Origin: Scytalidium lignicola
Taxonomy: Eukaryota; Ascomycota; Leotiomycetes
Assembly: GCA_002812745.2 (NCBI GenBank)
Contig: NCSJ02000013.1
Coordinates: forward strand, 226,660-290,659
Direction of reading: 5' to 3'
DNA: 64,000 nucleotides
This document shows positions 21,933 through 34,000 of this stretch, one piece after another. A program made the position numbers and the translations under genes. A model generated the notes under the pieces. The model was given only the letters and a program-made list of their open reading frames with translations, did no database searches and had not been told where the DNA came from. Each line of letters starts with the position of its first letter. Positions within the stretch are counted from its first letter, which is position 1.

Positions 21933-22353
21933 CTAATAATCATCCCACTGCCTCCTAATAATCGGCCGCGCCGGATCCCACGGCCCATGAATCTCATTCT
22001 TATACTTCTGCAACCCAATCAACCACCAACTACACCCGCCCATCGCCAACGCAGCCACCAACGCTCCCAGCAACGCTCCCAACAACCCGCTCTTCCAAGG
22101 CCAACTACACACCGCCCCTTCACCAGTCCCGTCGCTAATACTACTACCACCACTACTACTACCATTATTACAATGACTAAGCGCTAACCCTACTCCCCCC
22201 CCNGGCGCCGAGGACGAGGATTCCAGTGAGGATGACATGTCCGCGCCAACTCCGCTGTCGCGCGTATTTCCTGAACACAGGAAACAGGCCGAAGACCTCG
22301 ATGCTGAAGAGCATGAGGCTGAAGACCTGGCCGGTGCNGGGGAGGCGGCTTAG
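21933..22353 (-). CDS. GPI2: C-terminal exon of GPI2/PIG-C, subunit of the GPI-N-acetylglucosaminyltransferase complex; upstream exons not found
   Basis: Read on the minus strand from an acceptor-like ccccag, the exon encodes LSRLPxTGQVFSLMLFSIE, then VFGLFPVFRKY, a hydrophobic segment ending VLGA, and a C-terminus with AMGGCSWWLIGLQKYKNEIH and GPWDPARPIIRR. These are hallmarks of the last third of GPI2, an ER membrane protein of the first step of GPI-anchor synthesis. An N at 22203 beside a G8 run puts the two halves in different frames; ignoring that symbol restores one frame of 139 codons plus stop, so the run length is probably wrong in the assembly. The N at 22338 does not change frame. 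The first two thirds of the protein, with its PYPDNY-type motif, is not visible upstream on this strand. See the findings. Confidence 0.85.
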
Positions 22354-22510
22354 CTGGGGGGCGGATGTGTTGAATTGTGTGGATGCCAGCAGCCCAGTGT
22401 AGCCTAAGGAGTCCAGTAGCCAAGTACCTGGCCAAGTAGCTCAGCACAGGGACAGAACAGGACGGACAGACAGACAGACTGGCAGGCGGCCGGCAGGGAA
22501 GGGCGCTGCA

Positions 22511-22534
22511 GTGCAGGTGCAGGTGCAGGCGCAG
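22511..22534. repeat. 6-bp tandem repeat (GCAGGT)
   Basis: About four units of GTGCAG/GCAGGT, the last with one substitution, 160 bases beyond the GPI2 exon. Confidence 0.75.
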
Positions 22535-22810
22535 TGAGCAGAGTCCTGTAACAGCGAACAAGGCACCCAGCAGCAGAACACACACAAATTGACTGGTTAC
22601 TGTACACTGTATCACCACCCTCATCACCACGACCACCCACCATGACCACCACAAAACTACCAACTACCACCTCCTCGCGTGCCGGAAGCAGCACCAAAGC
22701 ACCAGCGCCCAGGGCCTGGAATGCTGCAGCCGCCCACAAAGCGAATAGCTTGAATGCGTTCTGGTCTTGGGAAAGGGCTCCGCAAATCCAACAATCCATA
22801 CGCCCTCTCT

Positions 22811-22843
22811 CTCACACTCACACACACACTCACACACACACAG
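22811..22843. repeat. (CA)n microsatellite
   Basis: CACA units interrupted by two CT steps, about 33 bases. Confidence 0.85.
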
Positions 22844-24868
22844 CCAAGTAAGTAACACATTTCACCCAACTAACTGGCCTTGTCCAGTGTACCGCACCGT
22901 ACCGTCCGTCGCTGCACAGGACAAACCACCACGCTGAGAAATTAAACCCGGGCTATCCACGGCTGGCATGCACGCACACCACCCCGGACCCCTTCTAGTT
23001 TGCCTGCCACGCTGCCGGCGGACCAATAATGCTGACCGCCAGGGATGCGTCCAAGGAAGTATCCGCTGCGACACGAACAGCGCGGCCCTAGCCTCCCTCC
23101 TCGTCCTTCCCCGTCCTTCCTCGTGCACCCTCGGTGGCAAGCCATCCTGGCCTCGCGACTCGACGACGACCAGCAGCTAGCAAGTTTTGATGACGGTGTG
23201 TGTGCTCACATTGTTTTAGCAGAGAGTGAGAGAGAAAAAGACAAGACATACACGGCCTCTCCGGAGGAGTACATTGCGTCGGGAAAACTGTGGATGTGTG
23301 CATGTAGATTAGGGGATAGAGGGTGTCTCTATCGAAGAATGGAAAAGGGCAGCAAGTGAGCGCCAGACGTCAGCCGATGTATGTCACTCTGCTCTCCTGT
23401 TTCCTTCTATTTCTTGTTATTCTCAACTATTGCTAATTCAACGATGACATAGGTCGTGCACCAGATCTAGCATACAAATGACAGGACAACCAAGAAACCT
23501 TTCATGCAGAAGGTTTCACGGACGCTCAAAAAAAAAATTGAAACAAGCAAATTTGTTCATTTGATGTGTTATTATTCTGCACTCTAAATGAGATTGTCCA
23601 AGCAGTTCGTCAACTGGGCACTGTACTACTCAACATATTAATACAGCAAAAACCATTAATTTCTACGGCGTCCATGCGGCTTGAGGCAGGAGGCCACGGC
23701 ACGTTGTGATACAGCCCGTCTTTTGCTGCTGCTTGCTTTGCTTTGCTTGCCTTCCCACCTTCCCAACCCCCCGTCAGGATCCTCCGTCCTGCGTCATCGG
23801 CAAACTGCTTCAATTGTAATAGCTTCCCGCTCGGCCCCAGGACCGATAAAATCCGGGCTTACTGTAGTACGATATGGAATCCAAAACGTTTAAACCACGG
23901 TCGCAGCCGCCATTAAATCCTTATCTTGATTCTGATATTTCCGTGCTATTACAGTCTAGCTCCCTTCATTCTCGCCTTCTCGATAATAAAGGAATGCTGC
24001 ACTGTAACAATCGCATTTGATTTTTAATTTTAATCTAAAGCGCTGCTGCCGCTGGGATGTGTGTTTTGACGTTTTGGGGTTGCTCTCGGTGTTGGGTGTT
24101 GGGTGTTTGCTGTTGGTTTGTTAGAGATCTGCATTTCCCTAGGAGTTGCTCTCCTCCTCGTCAATCTTTGGGAGTCAGCGCACATGTTCTTTTACGACGC
24201 ATGTCATTGTTACTAATTTATTGGCACTCCTATACAGTTGGTTTTGACATACACTCACTTACACACTCTCGCTCACCACCCACATATAGACTTCGTACAA
24301 TAGAGACACACAATTCCTTCCATGATCAACTTTCTTGAATGTATACTAGACGGAGCACCTCGGTGCTTCTCAAGTCCTTCTCCCACTATCTAGACTCCTA
24401 TACTGTTGTACCGTACATTATCGCCATGCGGCCTACCTTATCCTCTCCTGTCCTGCCCTTGCTCTTACTCCATCCTTCTATCAATCCCGCGCATACTGCA
24501 CCCGCAATTGGCTTAAGGGTGGCTACTGCGCCGCCATCCAAGGACCATCCCTTTGGACCAAGGCCCGCACCGCCCTTCCCTTGCCTTCCTTCCCCCGACA
24601 TGGTATATCATGCATGTGCAGCACCCCCAATCAAAAGGAATCTCCGTACGGAGGTAGAAGGGCACAGATGGAGTGAAAACACCCAACAAAAATATAGTAC
24701 AGTGCAAAAAAAAAAGGTAAAACCTGTACAAAATATTGNAAAAAAATGAAGAGAAAAAATCTGGTTATGACGCAGTGCATCTCAGCATGTCTCAGATCAC
24801 GGAAATGAAAAAGAAATGACAATTTGACTTGTAATTTCTTCTTTTGTTCTGCCCTTCTTCTGTTTCTA

Positions 24869-24891
24869 CACAGTACTGTACTGTACAGTAC
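24869..24891. repeat. GTAC-rich palindrome cluster
   Basis: GTACTGTACAGTAC at 24878-24891 is a perfect 14-base palindrome. It overlaps a perfect 10-base palindrome, ACAGTACTGT, just upstream. It is part of the dispersed TACAGTA/TACTGTA family. Confidence 0.75.
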
Positions 24892-27217
24892 CCGTGTCCA
24901 ACCAACACACTTGCCGCACAAAGTTTCTACCGCCTCGCTGCAGTCCCCCCACCTCACCAAAAAGGAAGGATAAAAGCACTTTTGGGTCATTCTTGATTGG
25001 GCGTGCCTCCAAGGTAAAATAGAACAACCCCCTTCCTTGGATCTATTCCCATATCTTCAGAAATGCGCTTGGCAAAGCCTGAATAGAAGAAATAGAAAAT
25101 ATAAGAGTTGAATGAAAAGAAGAACAAAAAGTGATTTTGGAAGGAGCATGGGGTCAGACCTAAAAAAAAAACCCATCTTACAATTGTGGGGCAAAGGAGA
25201 AAAAATACAAGGCGCCAAGACGTTTTACATTATTCTTTCTATTCTCTAGAAAGAATAAAATGGGGACATGCAGCTTATTCCATCGGGACTTCCATTCCAC
25301 GTGCGACCTTTGTTCAGGTAGTCCTCGGATATGACACTACTGGTATTAACGGGGGATCCGGACTGTCTTCATCAGGCGGGCGTCATCAACAGTCGGATCA
25401 CGGATCACGGATAACAGCATTTATTTTTACTTGGTTTGAGAGCAAGCCTGTCAAGAAAAAGGGCGGAGTACAGTATGCAGCACATCTAGACACGTTGTCA
25501 TTGCTGGATTTGTGCAATGCCCATTTGGCCCCATTGCTGGAAGAGGCGAGAAAGAGGAGAGAGGAGACAGAAGCTGAGGTTCTGGGCATCGCTTCCCAGG
25601 TAGTGCAGCCAGCCCTGTGAACAACTCCACCTTACAGGGGCGATCTGAAAAAACAAAATACCCACTGAAAATAAAAGAGTTGGTGATCTTACCGTGTACT
25701 GGGCCAAACACATTCTATTCTGAGCATCTTCCATCCCATTTGAGCAGCGACAAACATGGATATTCTTACCAAGCATCGGCCCATTGGAGGTGACGTGGAT
25801 AACTTATTCTGCATTTCTTCTCCTTCCACAATACTTACTTGTAATATGGCACTTCCCGCTTTTGTGGGTGTAGATTCTGTGTGCGCTCCTTGCTTGCGCA
25901 AACGCTCATCCACCACACCGTACCATAACATCCTGACCATTATCACCAAACTTTTATAGACGCATAATTACAACCATCAATCACTTCGGAAGCTCACCTG
26001 CATTTATTCACCCGAAGGAGCCAGTAAGGAAGCAATTCGGCGCCGAATACGGCGGAGGTGGTTGCAAACACGAAAAAACGAGTACTGAACAACTTGCCAA
26101 AACCCAACAATTTCACAGTCATGTCGCACACCTTCACCCAACCAGGGCGTGAATCACGCATGGGGGCGGAAACGAGAAGGATCGGCGCAGCGGGAGGACG
26201 GAAATCCCGTCAGTTTAGCCCCATGCAGAGAAACCATACAAGGGAAACTTGGATGGACCGTGTATGTACTGTCTATCCACAGTGCATGCGGTGTGTGTGG
26301 ACAAAAAGGCCTGCCTGACCGCTTGCCATCCCAGAATTGCAGGAAAATATGACGACGGGCCTCACTCCCTTCCTTCCTTCAAGCCTCGCTACTCATCATC
26401 AGGAGATGTGCGCATTAGATTCGAAAGGGCCCAGACAATTAATTGTAAGACTGCGAGGGGTCCTGGCAAAATCTGTAGTAAGACCAAAGAAAGGAAGTAA
26501 TCATGGATTCATATTAAAATCCACCGCTGAAGTACACGTAGGCGTAGCAATACCATATCTGTAGAAATCCGTGCGTAATTTTGGTCTATCTGATCACCTT
26601 GTCCCCTTTTTCTAATCCACCGCTGTACGGTGCTGGAAACAGAATTCTGTGCGTTGCTCCGTTGCCCTCGGTCATCTGCAGGGAAGGTGGTAAGGAAGCA
26701 TCAAACAAACAGCGTTGTCGAGTACAGGTAGCCTCCGGGCGTAGCCAGACCCAGACCACAAGCATCCCTGTCCCGTCGAGGCTCCTATGTGCTGTGCTGG
26801 CAGGCGCCGCAGGCGCAGCGAAAATACTGCACTGTAATGTTCTGGGACGGTGATTGCAGAGTGCATGCATATTATATCGGGCAGATGACCTTCGCACGCG
26901 CCTGTCTCGTCCACCACTTTTGCCTTAAACGGGCGGTAGTGGATTTGTGCGATGGTGGAGGCGTGTGTATTGGGAGGGAGGGAAGCAGGCAGAGGATTAC
27001 AGTGTTGAGAAGATGGGTTGGAGTGGATTTTTGCTGGCAACGGCCGCGTTGGTGCCCACGAACGGGGTGCTGCCCAGCCCGTCCGGGCCGGCAAGGGCTG
27101 ATGCTAAGGGACGTCCCGAGATCACCCCACGCCTGGCTGGCGGGAATCCAGGAGGCAAATTCGAGGCAACTTGAATCCAACCATGCTGTAACGCAATCAC
27201 AGGAAGTGCAGTAATTT

Positions 27218-27232
27218 CCCCCCCCCCCCCCC
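27218..27232. repeat. poly-C tract (15)
   Basis: Fifteen C residues followed by A and N. The true length is uncertain. Confidence 0.85.
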
Positions 27233-30200
27233 ANGTTACTACCGCTGTCCTTTGATCCGGGCCTCGTCACTTGCGCTGTGGCCTCGTTGATGGTCGAATG
27301 CATAGCCTTGCATTGCATCACAGTTTATTACTGAAATTGACCGTTGGCCCCGTCCACTCGTCCATCATCCACTACAGTATCTACAGTAGTCAAGCAATTC
27401 AGATACTGGAGGCTCCACGTAGTGCAAAACACCGCGAGCGTAGACGACGAGCGGTGTGAGACAGCGTGAGGTTTTAAGGTCTCATTAATCTCCGAGAATA
27501 ATTAAAATTATTCTCCGTCCTTCCTGAAGCATTCCAGACTTTTCTGATTAATGCTACCTCAAACCCCATGAAGATCGTTTGGTTTGGTTTGAGATCTGCG
27601 ACATGCGACATAGTCTCAGTGCAACCGAGATAACTTTCAGAATTCCAGCTGCTATTCGCATTTTGTGCTTCTCCTTCGGAAGGCATCGAGATTCCTAGCA
27701 TTAAAGTCAAAGGGGTGGTTGAAACAACTGCAGGACTTGCGAAACCAAAACCATCGCCGAGAGCAAGCAGCAGCGCGTAATGGAAGTGATTCGCAGCAAT
27801 GGTTCGACAAATACAGCATTATTGCGTGTGTTTGTGACGAAAAGTATAGTTGTACCAACCAAAAAGCCAATTGGGTCGGAACGACTCTCGTGCGCATCCC
27901 TATCCCAAGGGGAATAGTGTTACGCACTTTGCAGCGGAAAGATGATGCAAGAAAACCAAGAGCTACGAATGCAATGTGGCCTGATGCATACAAAAATATT
28001 GAATGACAAGCCCATAGGAAATTCCGTGTGACAAACGAGCTCATTACTGTACTGTATTATGCCTCCCAGGACACCGACTCCCGGATATGGGAATTTTAAC
28101 GGTGAGAAGGGAAAAAAATCTAAAAGAGCTGACGAACATTTTACGCCCTGCCGATGCCCTTGGCCTAAGGGGAGAGAGAAGCGCCGGTGGCCACAGGCTG
28201 TGCCACTCATCAGCAGCGCTTTTCAGCAGAGATCAAACAACGCCGGCAGCAGCCGTTTCGGGCAGAGGCAACATACAGGTGACCCCGCGGGCAGGAGCGT
28301 CAATATCAAGCTGCATAATTCAGACAGGGCCGGCCTAGTAGTGGCTTTGCCTAATTTTTGCCTGCCCTTTTTTCCCTTCAACTTGTCGCACGCTGATGCT
28401 GATAACAATTACAGCCAAGGATATTCCTGTTGTAATTGTTGCTGCTGCTGCTCGTGTACTACTCTAATGCCATCGTTCGGCTGAGATATCGGATGCGGGA
28501 AACCCCATCATTCCTGGGCGACAGGACCCTCGTACTTAGCACAATAGACTACAAGCTATATTTAATTCGGTATTATACACCTCATGATATGTGCCCAGTA
28601 AAGATACGAAAAGGGCTGACTGAACCGGTCCGAACAAAGCACTATAAATTGTTTCATTCCGAGATGCCGAATACGCCGACCGAACACGGACCAGTGTCAA
28701 GACCGACAACGAATCTCTTCCCTACTTAACTCAAAACAAGATCGCTCGCTCTTCTTGCCACCCTCACTCATACATAGTTGTTCAAGTACGGTACACCATA
28801 CAGATTGTTAATCATACGTCAGATTACTAGTTCTTATTTCCAGAATGTCGTCCAACAACGAATTAATCAGCAATCGTACTAGCTAAGCCAGCTAGCGTCA
28901 TGGGGATGTCAAGCCGGCGCAGAGATCGCGGCAGAGGGGACAACATGATGCCACAACTCCCCAACTTTTGACAACGCATCTTGCATAAAGGGTCCCCTCA
29001 TCTGCCACTCGCAAGAGGCATAAAGATGCTGCCGTTGGGAGGTGGAAGGGTCTTTTCTGCGACGATTTCTGAAAGGGGCCAAAGCTATCGAGCCTCCCCT
29101 TGCTCGCTGCTGCGCTACCTTGCCCGAACAACAAACTCAACGTAACAGCGTTTCGCTCAAGAGGCCCCAAGTCCGAGACCAGGCAGGAGCCGTGCGGTTG
29201 CCGACTGCACCGATGCCTCCAGAAGGCCCAGAGGGTTGCAGTTGTGAGATACCGCTGCCAGACAAAGGCACGGACGCCAGCTGGACAGTGACACTTGGGG
29301 GACCAGCACAACAGGGCCAATGACGGGACGGCTCTCAGGTTGCACACCGCCTAATTGTTCGGGGGCACCAGAGGCTAAACCGCATTTGCCGGTCACAAGA
29401 CCTCAATCTCATGCGAGCACCCGCCCTAGATCCGTGTTTCTGCTGCAATGCATAACGCATTCCCGCCTCGCGCCGTAGCGGAACGGAGGGCCCCACCCAT
29501 GGGACGGACATGGTATGTTTGTTCCTAAGGCAGCAACGCCAGGCCGCACATTTGTTTGTCCTACCATGCAAAGTGGAAGCCCTATCCCTACACTTTCCCG
29601 GCCGTGCGCGTAAAAGCGAAGGGGCCGCCTATTAGTCATAAGGGTGCAGTTACTCCCACCACACTGCGGGGTGGCAGTAGATCGGAGCCCAACTTAGAGG
29701 CAATCAACGGTGAGAAGGTTTGTCTGTTACGTCGTTTGTTGGTTTGTGTATGATGTATGATGGAAACTTGTAAAATACTATAGATGAATAATCATTTATA
29801 ACTATTAGTAGACCAAGCTTAATCCTGACTTCCTTACTATCGGAAAATTGATTCACAACACGTAACTTTATTATGTTGTGCGATGGTGTGGTTTGCAGAG
29901 TTGCGATACAGGTTTATTAAAATTATACGTACTGCAAATGCCCAACTATTACACAGCATGAAATTAATTGCACAGATTGATCAGAAAATGAGTAAAATTT
30001 AATCAAATCATTGTCAAATTTTACAAATGCAAAACTTTGCTCCGGCTGATTTCTTGTGTGCATGAAAAAGACGACAAATATCCTTCCACCTTCTTGATCT
30101 CCTCCCGCTTTTTCCGTCTTCGACAGGAGTGAGTTGGGTAGGGTCGTAGAGATGCATATTTGAATCAAGATGCGTATTTTGTGCAACAACGCCTAGCTTA

Positions 30201-30530
30201 CGGAATTGGACTGTAACTCATTACCTGAAATTCAACGATCGCTGAAATAGAATTATCCACTCCGTCTCGGGTATCACTCTCAGCCTCTCCCTTTCTCCCC
30301 TCCTTTCCGTTAGGGCTGACCAAGGAAACGAAGCCAAAGGAGGGGGCTATCATTCCACATCTGTTGTGTGACGTGAGCCCTGTGAGAAATGGCGCACGAA
30401 GCGAGGGGGGGAAGAACTGATCGTCGCCTGTCTATCAAAACGGATTCAGTGACTCGCATACAAAGTTGAGCCCAAATGCGGATATCGTATAAAATCAGTG
30501 GATGGCTACCTTTTCCGTACTGGCCCACTC

Positions 30531-30556
30531 GTACGTCATGTATGTCATGTATGTCA
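30531..30556. repeat. 9-bp tandem repeat (TGTATGTCA)
   Basis: Three near-identical units; the first has ACG in place of ATG. Confidence 0.8.
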
Positions 30557-32046
30557 CCGTCGCACCCTGATTTTAAGTAATAAGTGATGGTTGCGCAGTT
30601 GCTGATATCTACCGTCATGAGGCTCTTTTGCGATGTTATTTTCCTGCTTGTGCCGCCCCTCTCTAGCGCAAATATTCAACGGTCAAACAAGGAGAATGGG
30701 TGCTGCTGCCTCTCATGTTTGCAAATTCAATTAAATTCTTACGCTTAAACAACCTCCATGCAACACCGAGCAAAAATTCAATGCAAAATCGTACCATAAG
30801 AAAAGAAAAGAGGCACTNAAAAAAACTAGAACGAGTATCTGCTGCAAGGCTTGCTTAATCCGGGTGTTGTGCAGCGGGAGAGCGCCAAAAATAGTACCCG
30901 TATATGACTGTATAGCACTAAAACTTACTCGAATCCCAGGATTTGGAAGCCATGACAGGTAGCGGTTGGTCAACCTACATACTGGACCTAGATAAGTTGA
31001 TGTGTATTGGATACAGTGATTTGATAATTCTTTTGGGGATGTTTGTCAAGAAAGATGGGCAAAGAATAGAATTGAGTTCGGCACAAGTCATGATGCGTCA
31101 AACAAATTACCACTTTTCCTGCCGCCCCACTTTGACACACACTGTTATCTTTCACCATGCCCTTTCTCCCGTGCTTATCCGCCGTCGACCCAAACCTCCC
31201 CCAAGGCACCCCGTAGCACGCCGTAGTTAGCAATTATTACTGTGCTGTATTGACGAAGGTGCTTCACATGGCCCCCATCTTTTTGCCGAGGTGACCAAGG
31301 GGGGACCGCCTTCTGGCCCAAAACCGTTTTGTTTGTGTAACTGTGGCTTTCTATAGACGACATCATCGTCTGGTTTAGCCCTAATTAGTCAATTTGGTCA
31401 TTACTGTACTCCACTGGGTCTTGTGCATGGATCTTGGCAACAGATGGGAGGGGCACGTGTGGAGCAGAAATTTGGCTGCTGACTAAGAAGGGCGTGGCGA
31501 GAATGTGGTGAGAATACAGTAATAATATTATTGATAGAAAATGGTGACTAAGATTGAACCAGAACACGAGAAAGAAGATAAAAGAGAAAAGGACGTTTTT
31601 TCCCATAGGGGCAAATTAGGAAATCGCATTCGAACCAGTAGAAATGCTCAATTCTCTTTCTTGAGAGGTGATCTTGACTGGTTGTTCACGCCAGAGGTAT
31701 TGGTGAGGCGACAAAGCACCCTTGAGAAGCTGAACAGCTGTTCCTGTTCTTCAGACGAGAGACAAATTTGCAGATAGCTGCCTCCACCCCACTGCTAACC
31801 AACTGCCACTCACCGAGTAATTGCAGTGGCCCCGCTCTCGCCGCGTTCGCAGGGCTTTGTCTGTCACATGGCAATGGAGGGCATTCAGAGGCATACCCTT
31901 AAGCGCCGCGCACAGGTCAAAACATAAGATCGGGTTCCCTTGCGATCTGGGATTGGGGCTCGGGACGGATGAGACGCCTCTTTCAGCGAGGGGTGCGCAA
32001 GCACGGGGTCGTCGAGGGTACATGTATCGAGTTTATTTTTCCCGTT

Positions 32047-32066
32047 TACAGTACAGTACAGTACAA
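32047..32066. repeat. (TACAG)n short repeat, copy A
   Basis: Four overlapping TACAGTA-type units. A near-identical cluster follows 167 bases later. Confidence 0.8.
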
Positions 32067-32213
32067 AGGGGAAGGCCTGCTAGGTAAGTCGGGTTGGGTT
32101 CGGCTCGCTGCAAGCCCCACGAGCTGTGTGGAAGATGTTCTTGAGTGAGCATATCAGAAACAAGACCAAAACGGCGTGGCGAGGATGATGGAGAGAGCTA
32201 GGGAAAGGTACAT

Positions 32214-32230
32214 TACAGTACAGTACAGTA
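32214..32230. repeat. (TACAG)n short repeat, copy B
   Basis: Three TACAGTA-type units, the second cluster of a close pair. Confidence 0.8.
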
Positions 32231-32913
32231 GAAAGCTACAGGAAACAGGGAAAGAGAGAAGACCAGTTCTCTGATCATGTTCTGTCGTACAAAAACCATT
32301 GCCATAGAGAGGGGCGTGAGAGGTACGAGATCCTGAGGTGTACGGGAGGCATAAGTAGCAAAAACGTACATCCTGACCACCACCTGGTCGAGAGCAGAAG
32401 AAGGCGAGCGGCAAGGAAATGGACAGGGCAGGAAAACAAGCCACTGCCACGCTGAGCGCAGGGATGTCACTGGATCCGGGCATGGATCAGGGTCCAGCTG
32501 AATGGCTGCTGGGAACGCCTGACCGTGACTAACGGAGCCAGAGGTTAGTAACCTGTGGCCTGGGCGCCGTGGTTGGTCGCCGCGGTTGCATCGATTGCGT
32601 GCCTGGGGCTGCTCGGTCGTCTCTGGTCCGTCGTTTGCTCACCGTGGTTCGAGGGCATTTCTGCCACGTTCATTGGGCGGCGTGTTTTGCATTTCGGCGA
32701 CCACGAACGGAGCGGGGTCCTGGTGTCGTCATATTTTTGGTGCTGAAGTCGGATGTACTTGCTGTAAAGATCGAAGGCAGAGGACGGTAAGGGGCGAGAC
32801 TCAGAATACGAAGGAGGAAAAAACCTGGGCTGATGATGCTGGAGAGAAGGAAAGGAAGAAAAGAGACACAAATGGTGGATGCTGTGTGGCACTGGCCAAA
32901 AAAAAATGTGCTG

Positions 32914-32932
32914 TGCGTGCGTGCGTGCGTGT
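32914..32932. repeat. (GCGT)n microsatellite
   Basis: Four to five GCGT units following an A9 run. Confidence 0.85.
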
Positions 32933-34000
32933 TATGTGTCTACTGTGTATGTGCCAATGTGTCGATGTCTGTATCTCCATGGGTATGTCGAATGTTGCAT
33001 GCTGCTTTGGCCCCTCTTCTCGCACGCACTACTGCCGCAGCTCGACCCGATGGGAACCAACATACGGATGTGTGCCTCTGCCCGTGAATGCAGCGGGCCG
33101 AACAGCGCATGTGCGAAGTGGGCAGAAGCACTTGTGTCTGGAGTACTCCGTCGAGAGGCATAATATCGAGGGTCGGAGGGGGCCATTTTCATCTCTCTTC
33201 TAGCCTGCGCTTCCGTCTTCCCCGGAGAAGCGCATTGTTGTCAACTTGGCAAGCCCGGTCCTTCTCTTCCTCAGGAACGGAGATCTGGCTGAGATAGACG
33301 ATCCTGTGGTGTAGCGATGGAGTGCTGTTGTGGAGGTTGTCGGATAGTGTTCTTGTGCAACGTGTGTTGGTGCGTTTCGAACTGTAGAGTGCTGATTGAT
33401 GACTTTTGTTTTGAGGTACCTCCGTAGGGTGTTCTTGATCCGCCGCTCAAGCAAACGGCCGCTGCAGTTACAGATGGTGGCTTTCAAAAAGCTTCGAAAA
33501 CATTTGGGATGCGAATTCAATTGCTTGCGTTTTTGGGGGGGTTTTGNTTTTTTTGTTTTGGTTACAATGCAGTGATCTTCGTTGTCCTAGAAGAGAAAGA
33601 TGGATCAGCACCACATGCGTTGTCAACCTGTCTCATCGGATATTAAATTTATCCCAACATACGGAAAGCTGCAAGGCCATCATTTCACTACCCCATATCC
33701 TCGACTAGGGATCCTCCATCTGCAATCAGAAAATCCATCACAGTGATGTCTTTCTTAGTGGCGTCTGCATATCGGCGTTCGTCTTTCGCGACCAGTGCTT
33801 GAATACAGCCGTCTCAACATTCAGCAACGACCGACATCGAGAGACCGCTGCGCATACTTAGTGTACAGGTGAGACCGGTATATCCCAAACGAGAAAATGA
33901 GCAACATCAGAAGAGGTCGATTTTGAGACCTGTTATTGTGAGGAGTCACAAAAAGCAATAAATGGCGGATGCAATCAACAAGTTCGAGGCTGCTCAGGAA

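Larger units (their letters stand above)
22354..34000. other. gene desert, part 1 (GC-richer, many short repeats)
   Basis: More than 11 kb without a recognisable protein or RNA gene. Many short frames occur on both strands because GC is relatively high, but none shows family motifs, coherent hydrophobicity or credible splice joins. The stretch holds microsatellites, poly-C, and repeated TACAGTA/TACTGTA motifs, listed separately. It may be a very long regulatory region, non-coding transcripts, or an insertion. Confidence 0.55.

Noticed and set aside
22404..22799. A 131-codon minus-strand frame starting MDCWICGALSQDQNAF with a hydrophobic stretch, upstream of the GPI2 exon
   Set aside because: Considered as the previous GPI2 exon. 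The sequence does not match the expected conserved segment and no good donor leads to the acceptor at 22354; the region is GC-rich and stop-poor in several frames.
29042..29571. Several frames of 60-150 codons on both strands in the gene desert
   Set aside because: They overlap each other on opposite strands in GC-richer sequence and show no family motif.
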